This document shows positions 36,494-48,000 of a DNA stretch of 64,000 nucleotides, one piece after another. A model generated the notes under the pieces. The model had not been told where the DNA came from. It worked only from the letters and a program-made list of their open reading frames with translations, and searched no databases. The stretch is from Mesostigma viride. Taxonomy: Eukaryota; Streptophyta; Mesostigmatophyceae; Mesostigmatales; Mesostigmataceae. The stretch spans positions 5,641,924 through 5,705,923 of the forward strand of contig RPFO01000027.1 of the NCBI GenBank assembly GCA_009746045.1, written 5' to 3'. The first letter of the stretch is position 1; the number at the start of each line of letters is the position of its first letter. Position numbers and translations under genes: made by a program.

Positions 36494-37840
36494 GCAACAT
36501 AAAACAGCACATAATTTTCCGGGTAAATCGGTATTTTTTATTAACCAATAGGAATATCGTTAGGTGCCACGTATCGACCAGCTGGTTACCCACTGAGGGT
36601 AGTGTGATAGGTGAAAGGTTTAGAAAGGAGCATTATGTGACCAGGGGAGCCAAGTGACGCGCGTAAGGTCACCGTGAGGAATGCAGGTAAACACCCTGTT
36701 GCGTCCCAGGAGAGCATGGAAGAGCTCCAAGGGGCTGGGCCTGTCATTGTTGGGCCCGGGGTCCCACACCTTGTATTGTTCTTGCGCCAAGAGCCAAGCG
36801 CGAGGCATATAAAACAGCACATAATCACAGCGCCGGCATGTGAAACAATACATGTTTTAGTGTGATACTACTATAGATTAATCTGATATTTAAGTCTTTA
36901 CAAAGTTCCAACTAAATCTCTGTACAGCGTCCCATAAGTATCTCACCATGAAAAGCACAGATCAATACTGTACAGCCCGTTTGAAAAGTAACTTCAGAGT
37001 GTGGTGGGAACCAATGGCAGCTTTAGCCAAGACAAGCCAGCACTCACTAGCAAGCCCCTGAAGGCAGCTCGGGCAGATGTACTTTTCTACTTGGTATAGG
37101 CAGCACGGGAGGATGTACTTTTCTGCTTGGTATAGGCAGCTCGGGAGGATATACTTTTCTACTTGGTATAATATTATGGATTATACTTTGCTATGCCTCC
37201 TCTAAGGCATAGCAAAGTACACCCTCTTGCCCTTAGCCAGCCGAATCCCAATGCATACTTGTACGTATCCAACACCCCTAAAAGCTACCCTTAGTCCGCA
37301 TGGAGGAGCCTTTGGGCTTCCCCGGATGTACTCCATGGCAGGGCAGGTCCACCTCAGGTTTAGAAGTACTACCCCTATCAAAATCGGGCCATGCGCTCGC
37401 TCTTTGTAAGACACCGACCCATTGCATGCATGTCGACCCTACCTGACTTCTTCTTGTGGCAGGATATACAGCCTACATAGGCAGGTTGGGGCAAAAGCAG
37501 TTCTTTCGATACTGGTCTTATAACCGCCCCCCCCCCTCCCCCAATGGATAGTTGGATAAAACTCCCAGCACCAGCGTGCCTAAAAGTACGATGGAAACTT
37601 ATTGCAAGTAGACATCCCAAGTGAACAAAGAATAGTGCACGTACAGTACAGTATCGCCCCAGTTTTGCCCAAAGTGCCATTTACAAAAGGAGCAGCTGGA
37701 CCGTTCACGGCCACCAACCTGTCGAAACGCACACACATATTATGCAAACAAGATTTGCTCTGGTGTCTGCATAGTAAAATGAGGTATAGCTAGGGCTAGA
37801 CATCCCACAGGTGCAAACTTTAGTCTTCTTCTTGATACAC

Positions 37841-37872
37841 ATTAATTAATTAGTCCCGTGTCCCCGTTGGTC
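37841..37872 (-). mobile_element. 32-bp severely 5'-truncated retroposon with target duplication
   Basis: CTTGATACAC (37831-37840) and CTTGATACGC (37873-37882) flank only the conserved 3' end: CCAACGGGGACACG plus (ATTA)n, read on the minus strand. Confidence 0.75.
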
Positions 37873-38453
37873 TCTTGATACGCATCGTCCTCTAATTGAT
37901 GGGTATCTAGATCGACAAACAGTGTGCACATAGAGCCTATTCTTAATTATTGACTATGTGCATTTGATCGAAGATCTTGTTAGTGCCACATAAGATTGCC
38001 CGTGTCTCTACTAAATGACGTCGTTGTCTTTGCATATAGGTTTGCACACTGCGGCGAGTGAGCATGTTGCAATCGCGCCATGAACCTCACGCAGAAACAA
38101 AGTTGCAAAACGACATTCAAGTGCAGTGCTGCAGTAATGACTAGGGCATAATGACCAGGGCAGTAAAGACATCGAGACTCGCTGATGCTGGCAAGTACAG
38201 GCAACACATATTGATAGATATCATATAGGAAGGCCCTCTCTGTGGCCTGCCCACTTGAGGCAGTGAGAGAAGCGTACAGCTTCCTACTTCCTGCTCGTTG
38301 CGCATAAGGGTTGACGGTTCCTTAATATAGTGGTCTACGATGATGTTCGACATGCTAGTTACAGCTCCACATCAAGCCTCATAAAAAAAGGTGCGTGAAG
38401 TTCCCCTGGCTAAACCTATAGATTCTTTGATCCATCATCCATGCCATTTTCCA

Positions 38454-38630
38454 GAGTAAAATAGATAGGCTCACTTGCTGAAGGGCGCCAATGCAACATA
38501 CTGATCACAATAGTTGACCTAACTCCTACGATTAAGTATTATAGTAAAATAGATAGGCTCACTTGCTGAAGGGCGCCAATGCAACGTACTGATCACAATA
38601 GTTGACCTAACTCCTACAATTAATTATGAT
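38454..38630. repeat. 88-bp tandem duplication
   Basis: Two nearly identical units beginning AGTAAAATAGATAGGCTCAC at about 38455 and 38543. Confidence 0.93.
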
Positions 38631-38787
38631 TACTAGCTTCCTGCGAAATCGGGGGCCTCTCAGCTTCCCCACTACTAGACCGTGATATCCCCAACCAGCT
38701 AGCAGCAAGCTTGGTAGTGCCCAGCTGGCAAGATACATCATACCAAAAGGAATGGCTTACGGTGCGCAATCACCAACCCGCTAGCAA

Positions 38788-40186
38788 TCAATGAGTCAGA
38801 CATACCAAGTTTGACAAATGATAGTCCCCTCCAGCCGGCAGTGCTGGCTCCATGTGGGAACTAGTTCCGGTACCAGTCGCACCCGCTAGCGGCTGCTGAC
38901 CGGCCCACGCCTGCCGCAACACCACCAGCATCTCGTCAAAGCTCGGTCGCCCAGACGGCTCAAACGAGAAGCACCGGCGGATCATGTCTTGAGCGCGTCT
39001 GGCAAGACGGTGGGCACGGGCGGGGTCTGGCGCTTGACGAGCACATTGGTGATGACCTGGCGCACCTGCAGGCCCTCCCAGGGGTCCAGCCCCGTCGCCA
39101 TGGCGACGAGCATGCACCCGAATGACCACGCATCGGCCCGCACGGTCACGCCAGCAGAGCTCTCGTCGGGGTCGTGTTGCTCGGGGGCCATGTTGTGGAC
39201 GGAGCCCAAAATGCTGGTCGCCTTGCGCGCTGACAGCGTGTGCTCGACTGCCGCAGAGATTCCGAAGTCTGCCACCACGGCGCGGCCGTAGGTGTCGAGC
39301 AGAATGTTCCCCGGCTTGAGGTCCTGCACGATGATGTGCTGGCGGTGCAGGTCGGCCATCGCCAGGACTAGATGTCCATCATTGCCAGCAGTAGGAGACG
39401 CGGGTAGGGGATGCAAGTATTGGCTTGGGGCCCCGGCCTGCCAATGGTACAAATTCAACTGGGGCACTGGGAGCAAGCTTGATGAAATCTTCCAGGGACT
39501 GCTCGTAATTGAACATCACACTGCAGAGGTGGTTCTCGAGTTTCGTCACGCCAGGAAGCGGCACACGTTGTGGCAGAAGGTGGACCCCCGCTGCAGCACC
39601 TTGACCTCGCGACGGAAGGCCATTGACGCGTCCTGCGACAGGACTTCCATGGGCAGCATCTTAACGGCCACCTCCTCGGACGGGTGAAAGGTCGCGGCAC
39701 GGACGACGCCCATGCGCCCCCTGCCGATCTCTCTCCCGAGGGTAAGACGCTCTGGCGGGATGAATACCACGCTGTCGTCCTCGAACGCGCCGAGCAGCGC
39801 CTTGCGCGTCGCTTCCTGCTCCTCCTCGAGCCGCTGCTGCTGCTTGCGATGCTCCACCCAGTATTCTACTAGCCGGCGAACCAGGCGGACGGGAACAAGG
39901 CGTTGCTGGTCAACGGCTGCCTCGTCCAGGGGTCTGTCATGTTTCCCCTGTCGAACCAGCCCTGAATGGCACTTCGCTCAAAGACCTCGCCTGTCTCGAC
40001 CAACATAACAGGATCCGTCATGAGGTCGAGGGAGAGAGGGCAGATGAAATCCCTGCCGAAATCCATATTCAGGCCATAGCCTGACGTTGCGCCCGACGTA
40101 AAAGTCGCGCCAGCATTCGTGAATGGTGCACCGCGGCTGATTTGGGCGCATGTACCTAACACCATAACCGCACGGTGCGCAGCCAA
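38788..40186 (-). pseudogene. U-box/serine-threonine kinase-like gene disrupted by frameshifts
   Basis: N-terminal U-box (E2-binding ubiquitin-ligase fold): FICPLSLDLMTDPVMLVETG, WTRQPLTSN. It is followed in another frame by RLVRRLVEYWVEH and a kinase domain: glycine loop IGRGRMGVVRAA, VAVKML lysine, helix-C REVKVL, catalytic VQDLKPGNILL (HR of HRD replaced by VQ), ADFGIS, MAPEQ, DAWSFGCM and GRPSF. The frame breaks at about 39893 (in the U-box), at 39552 (RFL to GVTK), at about 39375 (with a TAG in the best frame) and at about 38998 (DALK to DMIRR). The clearest three breaks each fit loss of one base. Kinase order and motifs are otherwise good. Either a recent pseudogene or an assembly with base-deletion errors; the intact neighbouring genes favour a pseudogene. 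Confidence 0.75.
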
Positions 40187-41055
40187 TTCATCTACTAGTG
40201 GTAATGTCGGGTATATCTCGATACCCCGCCCAAACTAAAAATAGGAGCAATGATTATACAAAGGAAGGTTGCCTCATGGCTCACGCCCTGTCTAAATTTC
40301 CATGAAGTTCATTTAGTCCTTGCAGGTCCGCGTAAGAAAACGTTGCTTGGGCGTACTGCCAGAGTGCCATCATGCCGTAGCTCACGTGACCTCAACGGGC
40401 TTCATCCTGTGGCGATTGCTAATTGGCTGTTGTCCCAGGGCAAATGTGGCGTGGGCCCTGATAGCCCAGGGATGCCATGGCTTTATCATGCACAAAACAC
40501 ACTGAACTGACCTGAACGATGGGCCGCGGCATCTTGCCGGGCCGTAGCCCGTAATTACTAATGTGTCAGTGCTAAGCGGATCATCAGCTCCCCAAGCGAC
40601 ACGAGGTTTCATCTGTCTGCAAATCAGAGCAGCTCCAGGTCATCCTCCGTCATCTGAACGTTGCATGTCCGTTCGTCAGCACCTGTCGCCTGTCTGACCG
40701 CATCTTGCCAGGTGCATACGCGGGAGCGCAACTGGTACGCGGGAACGCGGTTGATGCGGTCAGGCGGTCAGGGTGGGAGATGGTTGGCTCACAGTGCACG
40801 AGAGCGAGCCGGCGCGGCGATGCCGCCCAACGCGTGTAGTCCCCAAGTGTGTCCATCCGCTTGCTTTCTTGACCCGCTTTTTCGTTCTGGTGTTATCGTC
40901 GTGAATGAGAACGGCGATCCACACTTCAGAATAAGATCGAATCGTCTCACGAAAGGGGCGATACTTTGCTTGGTCGTGTTGTGAATTTGACGGTGTGGAG
41001 GGCGGATTGACGGTTAATTAACCAGCTTCCTCGTGGTGGCACGAGGGATTCAAAA

Positions 41056-41655
41056 ATGAAGTTAGGCATGAGCTTGATTTTGCTGTTTCTGGGCGTGGTC
41101 TTGCCCGCGCACGCCGCGGTGACGCTCAATTCGACATCCGGCGTCAGCACGGGCGCCACTGACGTAGGAATCCTGTTCACTAACCCGAACAACTGCAGTG
41201 ACGGCATCTTCTGTAATGGCGTCGAGCGTCTGCTGGGCAGTGGTAGCTGCGGCAGGAGCAGCTTCGGCCCCTGCGACGACCGCAACCCTGACACAATCGA
41301 CACGTGCGTTGAGGCCACGAAGACTTGCGTCCACACGCCCAGGATTAACACGCCTTCCTGCAAGGTCACTTGCGTCAGGAACTGCGACAACAAGAACTGC
41401 GGGTAAGGCATGCTGTTCGCTGCTCTGGCAGTGTTGAATCGTGCATGGCATTGCACCATAGGTTTGATAGGACAACACCAGCACATGCTGGCGGGTGGAT
41501 ACTTGCAGAACCGAATGTGTGCGCGGCTAGGATGGTGGCCGATAGACAGATCTTGCAGGTTGAGAGCAATGTAGGTCTCCAATCGAGACTGTTACCTCAA
41601 TCGTTGGTTCGTTTGCCTCCTAGGATAATTCAACTTTAGCACACTCTCCGTATAA

Positions 41656-41715
<60 letters not shown>

Positions 41716-41820
41716 TTGCTGTGTCTATGTGTCTATGTGTGTGTGTACTTCTCTCTGTCTCTTCCCCCCCCCTGCCCCCTCCTTCTCCCCCTCTCGCTCT
41801 CTGGCTCACACACCTTCATT

Positions 41821-41878
<58 letters not shown>

Positions 41879-41986
41879 TTGCTGTGTCTATGTGTCTATG
41901 TGTGTGTGTACTTCTCTCTGTCTCTTCCCCCCCCCCCTGCCCCCCTCCTTCTCCCCCTCTCGCTCTCTGGCTCACACACCTTCATT

Positions 41987-42079
<93 letters not shown>

Positions 42080-45000
42080 TCTCTCTTTCTTGGACAGCCA
42101 TTATCCCTGCCGTATTTTTTCCTGCGTGACTCTTGTACGCGGCTTTCTAGCACAAGGCAGGCTCACTTGGACAGCTATAGCGCGGATCCCCACAATATAG
42201 GGCTGAACCAACCGGGCTGAACCAACCGGGCTGAGCCAACCTGGCTGAACCAATAGAATCCAACCCCTTCAAACAAGGGGTCACAACTTCCGCAGCCTAA
42301 GGTTGTCTCATGGGTCCTTACTGCATTGGTGACGATGGACATCCAACCGCACCCTTCTCAACCCCAACGTCAGCCCCCCGAACAAAATCCTGTTCCCAAT
42401 CACCCCCGGGATCCCACCGTTGCGATGTAAAGGTTGCCTACTGCAAATCGAACACATAAAGACTTACTACCATGCCGCAACATCCAACATCTGCGCCTGG
42501 ATATAAATTTTTTGTGTTTTTCTCAAACATGCCTTACGCTGAACCTGAGCCTGAACCTAACCGTACCCCTAAGCATGAACCTGCCCCCGTCCCCGCCCCT
42601 GTGCACGCCCACGCCCACGCCCATGCCCACGCCCACGCCCACGCACCTGGCCCCACCCCCGCCTCCGGCCCCACCCCCGCCCCCTTTCCCCCCCTCGTCC
42701 CTGCCCCCACTTCCCCCGCCCTCGCAGCGAGGACGGCTGCGGCGGCTTCTGCGGCACCTGCCCCAGGGGCCAGGGCTGCCAGTGCTCCAACCAGGACGCG
42801 GACGGCAACTGCCTCGCGTCCCTGTGCGCGCCCGCCGCCGAGGACGGGACCTGCGACTCCCCGTTTGCGCTCGGTTCCGGCATCATCAACGTGCCGGCGG
42901 AGGGGGAGCTGAACCTGATCATCGAGGGGGACACCTCGCACGCGGTCCATGTGGGGTCGCCCGAGTGCCACCAGAGCGCGGCCCCAGAAGTGTACTACAC
43001 GTTCGCGGTCCCGCGGGGCCGGGTTTACGGCGTGGATATCCGGTCGAGCGGGTATGACACGGTGCTCCAGCTGGCGCGCGATTGCGACAACAAGGACGTC
43101 ATCTCCTGCAGGTGAGGGTGGAGAGGGGGGAAGATTTCTCACGATTAGCGTATGACAGCATGGATCACTGCGCTGCGATAGTTTTGCGAGGCGTGACACT
43201 TATCCAAGCATCAGTCACCACGCTGCTATGATCTTGCATCAGTCACCACGCTGCTATGATCTTGCATCAGTCACGACGCTGCTATGATCTTGCATCAGTC
43301 ACCACGCTGCTATGATCTTGCATCAGTCACCACGCTGCTATGATCTTGCATCAGTCACCACGCTGCTATTATCTTGCAAGGCAAGCACTCCTGAGGTGGT
43401 TTGGATTTTGGTTTGGATTTTAGTTTTCTAAGTCGTTGCTGGGCTGTCCAAGTACTGGTATCACCATAAAACGAGCAAAAGAAAAGCAGCGCGGATACGG
43501 GAACCATGGTACTGACAACTCCTCTATTGGCTGAAGAGAGGATGGAAGTAAGGGGCATGTAAGGAATGATACTCCTCTGCGGGCTGGACCCGTACGTGGT
43601 GCCATTCCCAATCCCCCCCTGTCCCTGTCCCTCCCCCGCCCCCCTCCTATTTCACCCCCCTACCCCCCCCCTTCCTATCGCCCCCCCCTCCTAACCCCCC
43701 CCGCCGTAAACTCTAGACGCCCCCCAAAGCTCCACCCCTCCTCTCTCCACAAGAGCCTAACCAAATGCTCCCTCCCCCTCCTCCCCCCCCCCCCCCTCGT
43801 ACCCTCCACAGCGATGACTCCACCCCCCCCGGCCGCCTGGGCTCCCGCGTGACCGGCCTTCTCGAGCACGGCGTGTACCTGCTCATGCTGGACGGCTACT
43901 CCTCCACCGACAATGGTGCCTTCACCATCTCGGCCCACTTCGTCGACAACTGCCTGCCCCTGTGCGATGGCAACTTTTGCGGCATCGACGGGTGCGGGTT
44001 CAAGTGCGGCTCGTGCGGTCTTGGGTCCAAGTGCCGGAATGCGACGTGCTACCCTGATCCCTGCGTCAAGCAGTGCGCGAATGCCAACCGGACATGCGGG
44101 TGGGATGGGTGCGGCGGCTCGTGCGGCAGCTGCCCGACGCCTCAGAAGTGAGTGTGTGGGGCCCGTTGATTAGTTGATCCAGTCAGTTGATCCAGTTAGT
44201 TGATTAGTCGCGGATTGTGGGCGGAGCGGGTAGGCGCAGGCCGCTGCCCCTCGCCTCAGAAGTAAGTTGAGTGGGGGGGTGTTAGGTTGTTAGTCCATGG
44301 TTGGTCCATGCATTAGGAGGAGGGGGAGCTGGAAGTAGGGGTACATTTGTCTGCCCGGTGCCGCAGTGAGTTGAAACGTGTTGGCTGTCAGGCGAGTGAA
44401 ACGAGGGGGGCCATTCGTGGTTAGCTGGATGATGAATCACATCGAAGTGTGTCAAGTGGGGGCAACTAGAGGAGGAGAATCAAGCTTGGCCACACTTCAA
44501 CTTGTCACTTCAACTTTACACTTGTTCAGCCACCTTTTCTTTGCATTATCAAACCAACCCTCAAATCCCGCACCGCTCTGATTCGCCACCCTCCCTCCTT
44601 CCCCCGTTTGAAAGGAAGCAAATCCCATTGCTCCTCCCCTCAAATCTCCCCCCCAAAGCCCAGTGTCCTCACCAATCCTCCCTCCCCCCTCCCCCCAGAA
44701 ATTCCTTAAATCCCACTAGCGAGATATCCCCCACCCACCCTACCCCAATGAGTTCTTCCCCCCCCCCCCCCCCTTAAAAAAAAAAAATGCTCTCATACCC
44801 CCCAAACCAATAAACAACGTCACGATCCCCCCCCATCCCCCCTCTCCCCCCCCCTCCCAGGTGCGTGGGCGAGGGCTTCCAGGTGGCGTCCGACGGCACC
44901 CCCGTCCCCTCCTACTGCGCGGTCTTCCCCACTTGCGACAACGCCAAGCCCGTCTGCCCCGGCGGCTGCACCGGGTCACAGTACTGCGGCCACGACTGCA

Positions 45001-48000
45001 AGTGCTACGAGCTGGACGCGTACATCCCTGACCTGGTCATGGAGAGCAGCGTGCTGGATGACCATGTCTACCTGCATACGGTCAACGTGGGCAACTTCTC
45101 GTGCGCGCTCGTGGAGGGTTGCGTCGGTGGCTCGGGCATGCGCAAGCTGCTGCGGTGAGCAAGATAAGCTACAATGAGATCCCGAAGAGCGCGCCATAAG
45201 CTACAATGGATTATAGTGATGACGTGGACACTTTTGTGAAGGGATGCGTTGTTGTTGGTGGCTCGGGCATGCGCAAGCTGGTGCGGTGAGCACGATACGC
45301 GTGTGGCTGTAGGCAACATGGTACTGTGGGGACCATGAAGCGTGGTAAAGGAGCGGGATGGCCGCGCGGGCGTGCGCAAGCTGCTGCGGTGAGCACGATA
45401 CGCGTGTGGCTGTAGGCAACATGGTACTGTGGGGACCATGAAGCGTGGTAAAGGAGCGGGATGGCCGCGCGGGCGTGCGCAAGCTGCTGCGGTGAGCACG
45501 ACACGTGTGTGGCTGTAGGCAACATGGTACTGTGGGGACCATGAAGCGTGGTAAAGGAGCGGGATGGCCGCGCGGGCGTGCGCAAGCTGCTGCGGTGAGC
45601 ACGACACGCGTGTGGCTGTAGGCAACATGGTACTGTGGGGACCATGAAGCGTGGTAAAGGAGCGGGATGGCCGCGCGGGCGTGCGCAAGCTGCTGCGGTG
45701 AGCACGATACGCGTGTGGCTGTAGGCAACATGGTACTGTGGGGACCATGAAGCGTGGTAAAGGAGCGGGATGGCCGCGCGGGCGTGCGCAAGCTGCTGCG
45801 GTGAGCACGATACGCGTGTGGCTGTAGGCAACATGGTACTGTGGGGACCATGAAGCGTGGTAAAGGAGCGGGATGGCCGCGCGGGCGTGCGCAAGCTGCT
45901 GCGGTGAGCACGACACGCGTGTGGCTGTAGGCAACATGGTACTGTGGGGACCATGAAGCGTGGTAAAGGAGCGGGATGGCCGCGCGGGCGTGCGCAAGCT
46001 GCTGCGGTGAGCACGACACGTGTGTGGCTGTAGGCAACATGGTACTGTGGGGACCATGAAGCATGGTAAAGGAGCGGGATGGCCGCGCGGGCGTGCGCAA
46101 GCTGCTGCGGTGAGCACGACACGCGTGTGGCTGTAGGCAACATGGTACTGTGGGGACCATGAAGCGTGGTAAAGGAGCGGGATGGCCGCGCGGGCGTGCG
46201 CAAGCTGCTGCGGTGAGCACGACACGCGTGTGGCTGTAGGCAACATGGTACTGTGGGGACCATGAAGCGTGGTAAAGGAGCGGGATGGCCGCGCGGGCGT
46301 GCGCAAGCTGGTGCGGTGAGCACGATACGCGTGTGGCTGTAGGCAACATGGTACTGTGGGGACCATGAAGCATGGTAAAGGAGCGGGATGGCCGCGCGGG
46401 CGTGCGCAAGCTGCTGCGGTGAGCACGACACGCGTGTGGCTGTAGGCAACATGGTACTGTGGGGACCATGAAGCGTGGTAAAGGAGCGGGATGGCCGCGC
46501 GGGCGTGCGCAAGCTGCTGCGGTGAGCACGATACGCGTGTGGCTGTAGGCAACATGGTACTGTGGGGACCATGAAGCGTGGTAAAGGAGCGGGATGGCCG
46601 CGCGGGCGTGCGCAAGCTGCTGCGGTGAGCACGACACGCGTGTGGCTGTAGGCAACATGGTACTGTGGGGACCATGAAGCGTGGTAAAGGAGCGGGATGG
46701 CCGCGCGGGCGTGCGCAAGCTGCTGCGGTGAGCACGATACGTGTGTGGCTGTAGGCAACATGGTACTGTGGGGACCATGAAGCGTGGTAAAGGAGCGGGA
46801 TGGCCGCGCGGGCGTGCGCAAGCTGCTGCGGTGAGCACGACACGCGTGTGGCTGTAGGCAACATGGTACTGTGGGGACCATGAAGCGTGGTAAAGGAGCG
46901 GGATGGCCGCGCGGGCGTGCGCAAGCTGCTGCGGTGAGCACGATACGTGTGTGGCTGTAGGCAACATGGTACTGTGGGGACCATGAAGCGTGGTAAAGGA
47001 GCGGGATGGCCGCGCGGGCGTGCGCAAGCTGCTGCGGTGAGCACGATACGTGTGTGGCTGTAGGCAACATGGTACTGTGGGGACCATGAAGCGTGGTAAA
47101 GGAGCGGGATGGCCGCGCGGGCGTGCGCAAGCTGCTGCGGTGAGCACGACACGCGTGTGGCTGTAGGCAACATGGTACTGTGGGGACCATGAAGCGTGGT
47201 AAAGGAGCGGGATGGCCGCGCGGGCGTGCGCAAGCTGCTGCGGTGAGCACGACACGCGTGTGGCTGTAGGCAACATGGTACTGTGGGGACCATGAAGCGT
47301 GGTAAAGGAGCGGGATGGCCGCGCGGGCGTGCGCAAGCTGCTGCGGTGAGCACGACACGCGTGTGGCTGTAGGCAACATGGTACTGTGGTGACCATAAAG
47401 CGTGGTAAAGGAGCGGGATGGCCGCGCGGGCGTGCGCAAGCTGCTGCGGTGAGCACGATACGTGTGTGGCTGTAGGCAACATGGTACTGTGGGGACCATG
47501 AAGCGTGGTAAAGGAGCGGGATGGCCGCGCGGGCGTGCGCAAGCTGCTGCGGTGAGCACGATACGCGTGTGGCTGTAGGCAACATGGTACTGTGGGGACC
47601 ATGAAGCGTGGTAAAGGAGCGGGATGGCCGCGCGGGCGTGCGCAAGCTGCTGCGGTGAGCACGACACGCGTGTGGCTGTAGGCAACATGGTACTGTGGGG
47701 ACCATGAAGCGTGGTAAAGGAGCGGGATGGCCGCGCGGGCGTGCGCAAGCTGCTGCGGTGAGCACGATACGCGTGTGGCTGTAGGCAACATGGTACTGTG
47801 GGGACCATGAAGCGTGGTAAAGGAGCGGGATGGCCGCGCGGGCGTGCGCAAGCTGCTGCGGTGAGCACGATACGTGTGTGGCTGTAGGCAACATGGTACT
47901 GTGGTGACCATAAAGCGTGGTAAAGGAGCGGGATGGCCGCGCGGGCGTGCGCAAGCTGCTGCGGTGAGCACGATACGCGTGTGGCTGTAGGCAACATGGT

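Larger units (their letters stand above)
36494..38787. other. Intergenic stretch with repeats
   Basis: Contains a 43-bp tandem repeat (about 3 copies, 37058-37172), the 32-bp retroposon fragment at 37841, and an 88-bp tandem duplication (38454-38630). No gene recognised. Confidence 0.6.

Noticed and set aside
42534-43199. 221-codon minus-strand ORF over lysyl oxidase exon 2
   Set aside because: Antisense shadow of a GC-rich coding exon.
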